A stretch of 63,772 bases of DNA from an uncultured Subdoligranulum sp. GTDB lineage: Bacteria; Bacillota; Clostridia; Oscillospirales; Ruminococcaceae. A program made the translations under genes and the position numbers. The notes beneath the pieces were generated by a model. That model saw nothing but the letters and a program-made list of their open reading frames with translations, did not search any database and was not told the DNA's origin. Each line of letters opens with the position of its first letter. Positions within the stretch are counted from its first letter, which is position 1. Shown here in pieces: positions 16,276 to 25,547 of this stretch. The stretch is from NCBI GenBank assembly GCA_904390925.1, contig CAJFMB010000004.1:1-63772 (forward strand), read 5' to 3'.

Positions 16276-16311
16276 AAAATGCCCTGCGGCAATGCAGCCG
16301 CAGGGCATTTT
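16276..16311 (-). terminator. Intrinsic terminator ending the alpha-glucan operon
   Basis: A 15-bp stem AAAATGCCCTGCGGC / GCCGCAGGGCATTTT with a 6-nt loop directly follows the glgP stop codon. It marks the end of the nine-gene minus-strand operon. Confidence 0.92.
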
Positions 16312-16315
16312 CCGG

Positions 16316-18574
16316 TCAGGTCAGATGCCAGATGTCCTGGTTGTACTGGGCGATGGTGCGGTCGGAGGAGAAGTAGCCGGATTTGGCAATGTTCACCAGC
16401 ATCTTCCTTGCCCAGGCGGTGCGGTCCTCGTACCCGGCCAGGGCGCGCTCCTTTTCGGCAATGTAGCTTTCCACATCCAGCAGCGCCATGAACCAGTCCT
16501 TGTACTTCATGTCATGCCACAGGGCGCTGAGCATGGCCGGGTCCCCCTGCTGCAGCAGCTGGGGCGAAACCAGAAAGTCCACCAGATACTCCACCCCGGG
16601 ACGGTGGTAATAGTCCAGCGAATGGTAGCCGCCGGTGGCATACAGGTCGATGACCTGACTGCTGGAGACGCCGAAGGTATAGATGTTGTCGGGGCCCACC
16701 AGGTCTGCAATCTCCACATTGGCGCCGTCCATGGTGCCCAGCGTCACGGCACCGTTGGCCATGAACTTCATGTTGCTGGTGCCGCTGGCCTCCTTGGACG
16801 CCAGCGAGATCTGTTCCGACAGGTCACAGGCGGGGATCAGTGCCTCGGCCCAGCTGACGTTGTAGTTTTCCACCATGACCACCCGCAGCCAGGGACTGAC
16901 CTCCGGGTCGGATTCGGTCAGTGCCTGCAGGCAGAGGATCAGATGGATGATGTATTTGGCCATGGTGTAGGCGGGCGCCGCCTTGGCACCGAACAGCACC
17001 GTGATGGGCCGGGCGGGCCGGTTGCCGCCCTTGATCTGCAGATACTTGTAAATGACCCACAGGGCATTCATCTGCTGGCGCTTGTACTCGTGCAGGCGCT
17101 TGACCTGGATGTCAAAGATGGAGTTCTCGTCCACCTGCACCCCCTGACGCTGGGCCAGCAGCCGCTGCAGGCGGCGCTTGTTGTGCTGTTTGACTTCCAG
17201 CAGCGAGGCAAGGCTGTCCGGGTCCTCGGCATAGTCCAGCAGCTGTTCCAGGCGGGCGGCGTCCCGGGTCCAGCCGTCCCCGATGCGGGCGGTGATCCAG
17301 CGGGCCAGCGCCGGGTCGCAGGCCTGCAGCCAGCGGCGGAAGGTGACGCCGTTTGTCTTGTTGTTGAACTTTTCCGGGTAGAGATCGCAGAAGGGCTTGA
17401 GCTCGGAGGTCTTGAGGATCTCGGTGTGCAGGGCGGCCACGCCGTTGACCGAGTGTCCGTAGTGGATGTCCATGTGGGCCATGTGCACCCGGTCCCACTG
17501 GTCGATGATGGCCACCCGCGGGTCGTCGCTGCGCAGCCGGGCGCGGCGGTCCAGCTCCCGGATGATGGGCACCAGCCCGGGCGCCACCGTCTGCAGATAT
17601 TCCATCGGCCACTTTTCCAGTGCCTCGGCCAGAATCGTGTGGTTGGTGTAGGCACAGGTCTTTTCCACCTGGGCCACCGCATCGTCAAAGGACATGCCGC
17701 CGGCGGTCAGCAGACGGATCAGCTCAGGAATCACCATCGAAGGGTGGGTGTCGTTGATCTGGATGGCCACATGGTCGCTGAGGGTCTCGGGCGCAAAGCC
17801 CCGCTGCGCCAGCTCGTCCAGAATCATCTGGGCGCCGGCCGACACCATGAAATACTGCTGGTAGACCCGCATCAGCTGACCGTCCCGGTCGCTGTCGTCG
17901 GGGTACAGGAAGGAGGTCAGGCAGTGGACCACGTCCCGCTTGTCAAACTGGATGCCGCAGGCGGGCGGGTCGGCGGGCTGCTCCACGTCAAACAGATGCA
18001 GCCGGTTGGCAATGCCGCTGCCCGGCACCGCAATGTCGTAGAGCACTGCCTCCAGCTCAAAGCCGCCGAAGGGGACGGTGTAGCGCTTTTGGGTATCGGT
18101 CAGCCAGCTTTCCGGCTGAATCCAGGGGTCGGGTTGCTCCTGCTGTTTGCGGTCGATGAATTTCTGATGGAACAGGCCGTAGTGATAGTTGAGGCCCACG
18201 CCGTCCCCGGGCAGGCCCAGCGCGGCGATGGAGTCCAGAAAGCAGGCGGCCAGCCGGCCCAGTCCGCCGTTGCCCAGCGAAGGCTCCGGCTCGTATTCCT
18301 CCAGCGCCGCCAGCGACCGGCCCATGCCGGCCAGCAGCGTCCGCACCGGCTCAAACAGGCCCAGCGCCAGCAGATTGTTGCTGAGCAGCTTACCCATGAG
18401 AAATTCCGCCGAGAAATAGTAGAGCTTGCGGTCCCCGGCGGGGGCGGGCAGTGCCATTGCCTGCTGCTGGGTCAGTTCCAGCAGGGCGTGGTAGAGTTGC
18501 TCGTCGGTGCAGCTTTCCGGCGCAAGCGAAAACCGCTGCTGTGTGATGGCGTTCAGTTGCTGTTTCAGTTCCAT
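16316..18574 (-). CDS. glgP: Glycogen/starch/alpha-glucan phosphorylase
   Basis: PLP-dependent enzyme that releases glucose-1-phosphate from the non-reducing ends of alpha-1,4-glucans. The 752-residue protein has the GT35 layout: an N-terminal [16 protein letters not shown] glycine loop near residue 95, central [17 protein letters not shown], and C-terminal VHVLKRxHEYKRQ-like [15 protein letters not shown]. The PLP lysine is in [19 protein letters not shown] near residue 597. It is the last gene of the operon, 61 bp after malQ, and is followed by a strong terminator. It probably consumes the linear dextrins produced by the upstream enzymes. No signal peptide; cytoplasmic. Confidence 0.96.
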   Translation of the reverse strand: MELKQQLNAITQQRFSLAPESCTDEQLYHALLELTQQQAMALPAPAGDRKLYYFSAEFLMGKLLSNNLLALGLFEPVRTLLAGMGRSLAALEEYEPEPSLGNGGLGRLAACFLDSIAALGLPGDGVGLNYHYGLFHQKFIDRKQQEQPDPWIQPESWLTDTQKRYTVPFGGFELEAVLYDIAVPGSGIANRLHLFDVEQPADPPACGIQFDKRDVVHCLTSFLYPDDSDRDGQLMRVYQQYFMVSAGAQMILDELAQRGFAPETLSDHVAIQINDTHPSMVIPELIRLLTAGGMSFDDAVAQVEKTCAYTNHTILAEALEKWPMEYLQTVAPGLVPIIRELDRRARLRSDDPRVAIIDQWDRVHMAHMDIHYGHSVNGVAALHTEILKTSELKPFCDLYPEKFNNKTNGVTFRRWLQACDPALARWITARIGDGWTRDAARLEQLLDYAEDPDSLASLLEVKQHNKRRLQRLLAQRQGVQVDENSIFDIQVKRLHEYKRQQMNALWVIYKYLQIKGGNRPARPITVLFGAKAAPAYTMAKYIIHLILCLQALTESDPEVSPWLRVVMVENYNVSWAEALIPACDLSEQISLASKEASGTSNMKFMANGAVTLGTMDGANVEIADLVGPDNIYTFGVSSSQVIDLYATGGYHSLDYYHRPGVEYLVDFLVSPQLLQQGDPAMLSALWHDMKYKDWFMALLDVESYIAEKERALAGYEDRTAWARKMLVNIAKSGYFSSDRTIAQYNQDIWHLT

Positions 18575-18635
18575 GGCAATCTTCTCCTTTGCCGGGAAAG
18601 ACCCGGACTTTGCATGAGAGGGCTCCGGAAAATAT

Positions 18636-20141
18636 TCAGTCAGGGCACCGGCCGTAGGTCTCGGTGACGGTGCGGATGCGGGCGGCCAGACGGGAGGTCA
18701 GCACATCGGCAGTGACCCGCCAGCGCCAGTTGCCGCCCAGGGTGGACGGGTGATTGATGCGGGCGCGGTTGTCCAGGCCCAGCCAGTCCTGCAGCGGAAT
18801 GATGCACCACCTGGCCACCGAGGCCATGGCCATGCAGGCAAAGTCCCAGTACAGCGGTTCCACCGCGTCGGGGGCCCGGTGCAGGTAGCGACGCACCGCC
18901 TGCTGCTCCTCCGGCAGGATGTTTTGGTACCAGCCGGTCACCGTCTCGTTGTCGTGGGTGCCGGTGTAGACCACACAGTCGGCGGTGTAGTTGTGGGGCA
19001 GATAGTTGGCCGCGCCGGAGGAATCCCTGCTGTCAAAGGCAAATTCCAGCACCTTCATGCCGGGAAATCCGCAGTCGGTCACCAGCTGCCGCACGCCGTC
19101 GGTCAGATAGCCCAGGTCCTCGGCAATCACCGGCCGCTCCCCCAATGCGGCGCGCAGTGCGTCAAACAGGTCCTTGCCGGGGCCCGGCCGCCAGACGCCG
19201 TCCCGGGCATCCGGGGCGCCGGCCGGTACGCAGAAATACTCGTCAAAGCCGCGGAAATGGTCGATGCGCACCACGTCGTACCGGGCAAAGCTGGCGGCCA
19301 TCCGGGCAATCCACCAGCGGTAGCCGTCGGCCTTATGGATGGGCCAGTCGTACAGCGGATTGCCCCACAGCTGGCCGGTGGCGGAAAATCCGTCCGGCGG
19401 AACCCCCGCCACCCCGGTGGGATGCCGGTCGCCGTCCAGCTGGAACAGCTCCGGGCTGGCCCAGGTGTCGGCCGAGTCAAAGGCCACATAGATCGGAATG
19501 TCCCCGATGATGCGGATGCCCCGGGCGTTGGCGTAGGCTTTCAGGCTGTGCCACTGCCGGTCAAACTGATACTGGACAAACCGCTGGAAGTCCAGCACCC
19601 CGGCCAGCTGTTCCCGGGCCTGTGCCACCGCCTCCGGCTGACGCAGCCGGAGATCATCCGGCCACAGGTCCCAGGGGGCGCCGCCCTGTGCCGACTTGAT
19701 GGCGGTGAACAGGGCATAGTCCTCCAGCCAGGAAGCGCTCCGGTCCACAAAGGCCCGGTATGTGCCGCTGCTGCTGCCGCCGGCCGCCTGCCAGCGGGCA
19801 AAGGCACTGCGCAGCAGTGACTCCCGTTCCCGGTACAGTCTGCCGTAATCCACCGCATCCGGGGCATTCCCGGCGGCCGCCGCGCGGCATTCCTCGTCGG
19901 TCAGAAGTCCCTCCGCCGCCAGCGTGTCCGGGTCAATGAAATAGGGATTGCCCGCAAAGGTGGAAAAGGACTGATAAGGGCTGTCGCCGTAGCCGGTGGG
20001 ACCCAGCGGCAGAATCTGCCAGAAACTCTGGCCCGCCGCGGCCAGCCAGTCCACAAAGGCGCGGGCCGTCCGGGAAAATCCCCCGATGCCGTAGGGCCCT
20101 GGCAGACTGCTCACCGGCAGCAAAATACCACTTGCTCTCAT
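18636..20141 (-). CDS. malQ: 4-alpha-glucanotransferase (amylomaltase)
   Basis: GH77 enzyme that disproportionates maltodextrins, producing glucose and longer chains for GlgP. The 501-residue sequence shows the GH77 signatures [17 protein letters not shown] at the N-terminus and [18 protein letters not shown]. The catalytic triad is the nucleophile in [12 protein letters not shown], the acid/base in [10 protein letters not shown] and the HDN of [20 protein letters not shown] precedes the ATG. It is 15 bp from the upstream alpha-glucosidase gene, so translation may be coupled. Confidence 0.96.
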   Translation of the reverse strand: MRASGILLPVSSLPGPYGIGGFSRTARAFVDWLAAAGQSFWQILPLGPTGYGDSPYQSFSTFAGNPYFIDPDTLAAEGLLTDEECRAAAAGNAPDAVDYGRLYRERESLLRSAFARWQAAGGSSSGTYRAFVDRSASWLEDYALFTAIKSAQGGAPWDLWPDDLRLRQPEAVAQAREQLAGVLDFQRFVQYQFDRQWHSLKAYANARGIRIIGDIPIYVAFDSADTWASPELFQLDGDRHPTGVAGVPPDGFSATGQLWGNPLYDWPIHKADGYRWWIARMAASFARYDVVRIDHFRGFDEYFCVPAGAPDARDGVWRPGPGKDLFDALRAALGERPVIAEDLGYLTDGVRQLVTDCGFPGMKVLEFAFDSRDSSGAANYLPHNYTADCVVYTGTHDNETVTGWYQNILPEEQQAVRRYLHRAPDAVEPLYWDFACMAMASVARWCIIPLQDWLGLDNRARINHPSTLGGNWRWRVTADVLTSRLAARIRTVTETYGRCPD

Positions 20142-20156
20142 GGGTTGCCTCCTTGT

Positions 20157-21779
20157 TCAGATCTGACGGCAGTAAAGCACTGCCTCCCAGGGGCGCAGCA
20201 TGCCGTCGGCGGGCTGGCCCTGGGTGGCCAGCAGCGGGCTTGTCCCGGCAAAGTCCCGGGGCAGGGCAAAGGCGGCGGGACGGCCGCTCAGGTTGGCGGC
20301 CACCAGCAGCTGCTGTCCGGCGCCGGTGCGGGTGTAGGCAAACACCTGGTCGTCCTGGGGGCAGAGCAGGGTAAAGTCCCCTTCCGCAAACACCGGGCAG
20401 CATTTGCGCAGGGCGATCAGCTTCTGGTAGGTGTAAAAGACCGAATCCGGGTCGGCCAGTGCGGCCTCGGCGTTGATTTCGGTGTGGTTGGGGTTGACCC
20501 GCAGCCAGGGCGTGCCGGTGGTGAACCCGGCGTTCCCGCCGGCGGTCCATTGCATGGGGGTGCGGGCGTTGTCCCGGCCCATGCGGTGGATGGCGGCCAT
20601 CGCCTCGGCGTCGGTTTTGCCGGCGTCGCGCATCTCCTGGTAGGCGTTCAGGCTTTCAATGTCCCGCAGATCGGCCAGGGGATAGGGGGCGTTGGTCATG
20701 CCCAGCTCCTCCCCCTGGTAGATGTAGGGGGTGCCCTGCAGCCCGTGCAGCACCACCGCCAGCGCCTTGGCGGAATCGACCCGGCAGGCGCCGTCGTCGC
20801 CCCAGCGGCTGACAATGCGGGGCAGGTCGTGGTTGTTCCAGAACAGGCTGTTCCAGCCGCAGCCGTGCAGCCCGGTCTGCCAGCGGGCGATGCTCTCCTT
20901 CAAAACCGGCAGCGGCATCGGCCGGGCATTCCACTTGCTGCCCGCCTGGTCCAGCATCATCTGCTCGAACTGGAACACCATGCTGAACACACTGCCGTCG
21001 GGGGCACTGTACTGTCTGGCCCGCGCCAGGTCGGCGCCCCAGGCTTCGCCCACCGTGATCAGGTTGGCGCCGCCGAAGGTCTCCCGGTTCAGCTCCCGCA
21101 GATACTCCATCAGCCGCGGGCCGTTGGCGGTCACCTGCAGGTCCGGGTCCTTGGCCACCTGGTCGATGACATCCAGCCGGAAGCCGGCCACCCCCTCGGC
21201 CATCCAGCCGCGGATCATCGCATACAGCTCCTGGCGGACCTTGGGATTGTCCCAGTTCAGATCCGGCTGCTGGGGGGCAAACTGGTGGAAATAATACTGC
21301 CCCAGCTCCGGCACCCAGGTCCAGGCCGACCCGCCGAAACCGGCCCGCATGCCGTTGGGCGGAATGTCGGGGGTGCCGTCCCGCCAGATGTAATAGTCGT
21401 GGTAGGGATTGTCCCGCCCTTGCAAAGCCTGCCGGAACCAGCGGTGCTGGTCGCTGGTGTGGTTGAGCACCAGATCCAGCAGAATGCCGATGCCCCGGGC
21501 CTTTGCCTGCCGGATCAGGGTGCGCATCTCCTCCATGGTGCCGAACATCGGGTCAATGGCCTGGTAGTCGCTGATGTCATAGCCGTTGTCCGCCTGGGGC
21601 GAGGCAAACACCGGACAGAGCCACAGGGCATCCACCCCCAGTTTCTGCAGATAGTCCAGCCGGCTGAGAATGCCCGGCAGATCGCCGATGCCGTCGCCGT
21701 TGGAGTCCTGAAAACTTTTGGGATAAATCTGGTAGACGACAGCTTCCTTCCACCAGTCCTTTTTGGTAAAGTCTGCCAT
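20157..21779 (-). CDS. GH13 alpha-glucosidase (oligo-1,6-glucosidase type)
   Basis: A 540-residue cytoplasmic GH13 enzyme most like subfamily 31 alpha-glucosidase/oligo-1,6-glucosidase. The start WWKEAVVYQIYPKSFQDSNGDGIGDL is highly typical. The catalytic set is the nucleophile in GFRLDVIDQV, the acid/base in ITVGEAWGAD, and the transition-state stabiliser in NNHDLPRIVSRWG. The V-I-D context after the nucleophile favours alpha-1,6 activity in this subfamily, as far as I recall. ATG 21779 is chosen because GGAGGTG precedes it. It probably trims short branched dextrins and isomaltose in the operon. Confidence 0.92.
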   Translation of the reverse strand: MADFTKKDWWKEAVVYQIYPKSFQDSNGDGIGDLPGILSRLDYLQKLGVDALWLCPVFASPQADNGYDISDYQAIDPMFGTMEEMRTLIRQAKARGIGILLDLVLNHTSDQHRWFRQALQGRDNPYHDYYIWRDGTPDIPPNGMRAGFGGSAWTWVPELGQYYFHQFAPQQPDLNWDNPKVRQELYAMIRGWMAEGVAGFRLDVIDQVAKDPDLQVTANGPRLMEYLRELNRETFGGANLITVGEAWGADLARARQYSAPDGSVFSMVFQFEQMMLDQAGSKWNARPMPLPVLKESIARWQTGLHGCGWNSLFWNNHDLPRIVSRWGDDGACRVDSAKALAVVLHGLQGTPYIYQGEELGMTNAPYPLADLRDIESLNAYQEMRDAGKTDAEAMAAIHRMGRDNARTPMQWTAGGNAGFTTGTPWLRVNPNHTEINAEAALADPDSVFYTYQKLIALRKCCPVFAEGDFTLLCPQDDQVFAYTRTGAGQQLLVAANLSGRPAAFALPRDFAGTSPLLATQGQPADGMLRPWEAVLYCRQI

Positions 21780-21813
21780 AATCGTACACCTCCATTTGTG
21801 CAAAGTGTGGGGA

Positions 21814-23526
21814 TTACAGGCGGCGCACCAGCGCGCCGCCGGGGGCAAGCAATTCGCCGTCCCACCGGTGAGCAAACAGCACGCTGCCGCCGCCGGGCAG
21901 CGGCCGGGACGTTTGTCCGGCATTGATCCAGACCTCCAGCGCATTGCCGCGGCGGTAATGCACCAGCCGGTCGGGCCCGGGGCAGAAGACGATCTCGCTG
22001 TCCTGCAACGCCGGCTCGGTGCGGCGCAGCGCCACCAGCGCCCGGGTAGCCTCCAGACGCAGCCGTCCGGTGTCGGTGTCCAGGTCCTCCCAGGGCATGC
22101 AGCGGCGGCAGTCGGGGTCGTGGCCGCCTTCCAGCATCAGCTCGGTGCCGTAGTACAGGCAGGGCGTGCCGGGCAGCGTCATCAGCACTGTCAGCTGCTG
22201 CCAGAACTCGTCCTCACCGGATACCCGGCTGCGCAGCCGGATGGTGTCGTGGGAGTCCAACAGCGTGAACTGCACCGCATTGACCTGGGCCGGGTAGACG
22301 GTCAGGCAGCGGCCGACCTCCCACCCGAAGGCCTCTGCCGGCTGGTCGGGATGCTCAAAAAAGCGGCGCACCGCGCTTTGCAGCGGATAGTGCATGACCG
22401 CGTCGTACTCGTCGCCCTCCAGCCAGGCCGGGGCGTCGTGCCACAGCTCGCCCAGCAGATAAATGTCCGGCTTCAGCGCCTTCAGGCGGGTGCGGACCCG
22501 GCGCAGGAAGGCGTGGCTGATCTCGTTGCCCACATCAAAGCGCAGCCCGTCAATATCATACCGGCGGACCCAATCCTCGCAGATCTTCAGCAGATAGTCC
22601 TGCAGGCCGGGGTCGTTGGTGTTCAGCTTGGGCATGCCGCCGTGAAAACTGAAGGAGAAATACCGCCCGTCCCGGGTGTTGCCCTCGGCAAAGGGCCACT
22701 GACGGACGAAAAACCAGTTCCAGTAGGGGGAGACAGGGCCGCGGGCCACCACGTCCCGCCAGGGGGCAAAGTCGGGGCCGCAGTGGTTGAACACCGCATC
22801 CAGCATCACCCGGATGCCGTTGGCGTGGGCCTGCCGCACCAGCTGTTCCAGGTCGGCCTCGGTGCCGAAATTGGGGTCCACCCGGGTGTAGTCGGCGGTG
22901 TCGTACTTGTGAAAGCTGCGGGCGGCAAAAATCGGGTTCAGATAGATGCCGTTGATGCCCAGCCCGGCCAGATAGGGCAGCCTTTCGGTGATGCCGGCCA
23001 GGTCGCCGCCGAACCGCTCGGCGTTGGTCACCGGGCCTTTCCGCCAGGGCAGTGCCCCCGGCGACCCGCTGCCGCCGCGGCAGAACCGGTCGGGGTAAAT
23101 CTGGTACCAGACCGTCCGCCGCACCCAGTCGGGCGGGGCAATGCAGTCGGCGGGGTTCATCCAGGGCATCAGGAAGCACTGAACATGCTCGTCCAGCTGC
23201 AGGTCGGTGCGCAGGCCGTCCTCGTACAGATACATGCATTCCGGCCCGGCAGTCAGGGCAAACACATACCGCAGCCGGCGGTAGGGCGGCTGCAGTGTGA
23301 TGCGCCACATCCGGTGGTGTTCCAGCTCCAGCCAGGGTTCCAGATCGGCACGGTGTCCCTGCCAGGCGGCGGCACCGCCGGCAATGCCCGCCTCGTAGGG
23401 GTCGGCGTAGATCAGCTCCGCCCGGTCCACATCCTTGCCGGTGCGCAGCGTGATCTGCAGGGTTTGCGGGTCCAGCATACAGCACATGGGCATGCGGGCC
23501 TCGTGACAGATGGCAGCCAGATTCAT
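21814..23526 (-). CDS. GH13 neopullulanase/cyclomaltodextrinase-type alpha-glycosidase
   Basis: A 570-residue GH13_20-like enzyme. It has an N-terminal CBM34-like domain (residues about 1-125, with LRTGKDVDRAELIYADPYE), followed by the catalytic barrel starting VWYQIYPDRF. The triad is the nucleophile in IDGLRFDVGNE, the acid/base in YLLGELWHDA, and LLDSHDTIRL. Such enzymes cleave cyclodextrins, maltodextrins or pullulan in the cytoplasm. No signal peptide is visible. AAAGGAGGCAACC precedes the ATG. It is 33 bp downstream of the debranching enzyme gene. Confidence 0.9.
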   Translation of the reverse strand: MNLAAICHEARMPMCCMLDPQTLQITLRTGKDVDRAELIYADPYEAGIAGGAAAWQGHRADLEPWLELEHHRMWRITLQPPYRRLRYVFALTAGPECMYLYEDGLRTDLQLDEHVQCFLMPWMNPADCIAPPDWVRRTVWYQIYPDRFCRGGSGSPGALPWRKGPVTNAERFGGDLAGITERLPYLAGLGINGIYLNPIFAARSFHKYDTADYTRVDPNFGTEADLEQLVRQAHANGIRVMLDAVFNHCGPDFAPWRDVVARGPVSPYWNWFFVRQWPFAEGNTRDGRYFSFSFHGGMPKLNTNDPGLQDYLLKICEDWVRRYDIDGLRFDVGNEISHAFLRRVRTRLKALKPDIYLLGELWHDAPAWLEGDEYDAVMHYPLQSAVRRFFEHPDQPAEAFGWEVGRCLTVYPAQVNAVQFTLLDSHDTIRLRSRVSGEDEFWQQLTVLMTLPGTPCLYYGTELMLEGGHDPDCRRCMPWEDLDTDTGRLRLEATRALVALRRTEPALQDSEIVFCPGPDRLVHYRRGNALEVWINAGQTSRPLPGGGSVLFAHRWDGELLAPGGALVRRL

Positions 23527-23559
23527 GCAGGTTGCCTCCTTTCCGGGAAAAAACAGATG

Positions 23560-25524
23560 TTATTCGGCCCAGCCGCCCTCGAACCCGGCGGATTCGGGCC
23601 GCTCCACCGCCTCACAGGCGCGCAGCAGTTCGCCCACGCTCCAGGCCTGGGCAAAGCATCCGCGGGAGATGCCCGGCACGGCGCCGTCATAGATCTCCGG
23701 CAGCTGGCCCAGGCAGCCCTCCCGCAAAGCGGGCAGCAGCAGATCCAGGTCGGCCTGCACCCGGGCGGCGGGAACCCCCAGCCGCAGCCGGGCCAGATAG
23801 TAGCCGCCCAGCGGGAAGGGCCAGACGGTGCCCTGGTGGTAGGCCAGGTCCCGCAACCGCTGGGGCCCGCCGTACTCCGGGTGAAACTCCGGGTCGTCGG
23901 GGGAGAGGGTGCGCAGCCCGCAGGGGGTCCACAGGGCCTGTCCCACGCTGTCCACCACCCCGGCCGCCTGTGCCCGGGTCAGCGGCGTGAAGGGCATGGA
24001 CACCGCCCAGATCTGGTTGCAGCGCAGCTGGGTCTCGGCGGGGGAGGGGGCGTCGCAGACCACATCCCGCAGACGGTGCTCCTCCGGCATCCAGAAGGCG
24101 CGGCGGAAGGCCTCCCCGGCCTGGTCGGCCTGCCGGTCGTAGCCGGTGCCGTCCGCCCCGGCCAGCGGCGCCAGCCGGGCCATCACCCGCAGGGCGTTGT
24201 ACCAGTAGGCGTTGACCTCCACCGGACAGCCGTGGCGCGGGGTGGGCAGATGGTCACCGATGCGCACATCCATCCAGGTCACCTGGTCCAGCCCCTCCCC
24301 GGCGTGGAGAAGTCCCTCCCCGTCCATGCGGATGCCGTGACGGGTGCCGGTGCGGTATTTGTCCAGGATGCGCTCCGCCACCGGCCAGACCTCCCGCACA
24401 AAGGCGTCGTCCCCGGTGCGGCGGTGATACAGCCACAGGCAGTTGACAAACAGCAGGGCCGCATCCACCGTATTGTAGCGGGGCGGCGCGCCGTTTTCCG
24501 GGAACAGGTTGGGCATCAGGCCGTCCTTCTCGTTGGCGGCAAAGGTGCGCAGAATGCTTTTGGCGTCCTGGTACCGGCCGGTGGTCAGGGTGCAGCCGGG
24601 CAGGGCGATCATGGTATCCCGGCCCCAGTCGGCAAAGAAGGGATATCCTGCAATGATGGTCATGCCGCCGGTGGACGCCCGCTGAACCAGAAAGGCATCT
24701 GCTGCCGCCGACAGCGCCCGGCCCAGCTGGCTTTTCAGCCCGGCGGCCTGGGTCTGCTGTCTGCGGCGCCGGGCCTGGGCGGCCAGCAAAGTTTTTGCCC
24801 GGGGCAGCCGGGGACTGCAGCCGAACACCACCCCGCAGGTTAAAGTCTCGCCGGGGGCGGCGGTAAAGCAGAAGTGCCCGGACGCTGCCGCCAGCCCCGA
24901 GGCATTGCGCCCGTCGGGGGCGTCGTGGCGGTAATATTCTGTGGAAAAGCGGACCGGTTCTGCCTCCGATTTTCCGTTTTCCACCGACCAGAACAGCGTC
25001 CGGCCGTTGCTTTCCACCCGGTTGCCCTGCCAGACAAACCGGCGCCGGCGGGTCAGGCGGCCGCCCTTGGGCACAAAGCGCAGCCAGGGGGTGACGGTGA
25101 GGGTGCAGGGGACGGCGGTGGCGTTTTCCAGCGTGTACTGCACCGCCACCGTGTTGTCGCCCCTGGCCATGGCCACCCGGCGGGTGATGCGTACCCCCCG
25201 CACCTGGTAGGTCCAGCAGGGCTCGGCGGCATCCAGCGACACCAGATACCGCCAGCCATCCTCCGGTTGTCCGTCGGTTTTGTCCTGGGTGGACAGGGCG
25301 AAGGTCCGGCCCGCCGTCTCCAACGTCTCGGACAGGCGGTGGACCAGGTCGATCCGCTCGGTGGGGGGCAGTGGACAGGCCATCAGCAGGGCATGGTACC
25401 CCCGTGTGGCGGAGAAGGCCGCCGACAGCGAACAGTATCCGCCCAGCCCGTTGGTCAGCAGAAAACAGTTCTGCTGGGCGCGGGCGGCGTCGGCAAAATC
25501 AGGGCGTCCGAACAAGTATTCCAT
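23560..25524 (-). CDS. Glycogen debranching enzyme (amylo-alpha-1,6-glucosidase type)
   Basis: A 654-residue protein with an N-terminal beta-rich debranching domain (FLLTNGLGGYCSLSAAFSATRGYHALL, residues 20-47) and a C-terminal (alpha/alpha)6 amylo-1,6-glucosidase domain. The latter shows GYPFFADWGRDTMIALPGC near 305, NTVDAALLFVNCLWLYH, and the late HQGTVWPFPLGGYYLA near 600. It removes single alpha-1,6-linked glucose stubs, complementing pullulanase, which removes longer branches. It is in the operon between pulA (23 bp) and the GH13_20 gene. No signal peptide. Confidence 0.92.
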   Translation of the reverse strand: MEYLFGRPDFADAARAQQNCFLLTNGLGGYCSLSAAFSATRGYHALLMACPLPPTERIDLVHRLSETLETAGRTFALSTQDKTDGQPEDGWRYLVSLDAAEPCWTYQVRGVRITRRVAMARGDNTVAVQYTLENATAVPCTLTVTPWLRFVPKGGRLTRRRRFVWQGNRVESNGRTLFWSVENGKSEAEPVRFSTEYYRHDAPDGRNASGLAAASGHFCFTAAPGETLTCGVVFGCSPRLPRAKTLLAAQARRRRQQTQAAGLKSQLGRALSAAADAFLVQRASTGGMTIIAGYPFFADWGRDTMIALPGCTLTTGRYQDAKSILRTFAANEKDGLMPNLFPENGAPPRYNTVDAALLFVNCLWLYHRRTGDDAFVREVWPVAERILDKYRTGTRHGIRMDGEGLLHAGEGLDQVTWMDVRIGDHLPTPRHGCPVEVNAYWYNALRVMARLAPLAGADGTGYDRQADQAGEAFRRAFWMPEEHRLRDVVCDAPSPAETQLRCNQIWAVSMPFTPLTRAQAAGVVDSVGQALWTPCGLRTLSPDDPEFHPEYGGPQRLRDLAYHQGTVWPFPLGGYYLARLRLGVPAARVQADLDLLLPALREGCLGQLPEIYDGAVPGISRGCFAQAWSVGELLRACEAVERPESAGFEGGWAE

Positions 25525-25547
25525 GGATGAGGTACCTCCAATGTATG

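Noticed and set aside
21763-24843. Long plus-strand open frame opposite the GH13 and debranching genes
   Set aside because: Antisense frame created by high GC third positions of the real minus-strand genes; no ribosome binding site or recognisable domain.
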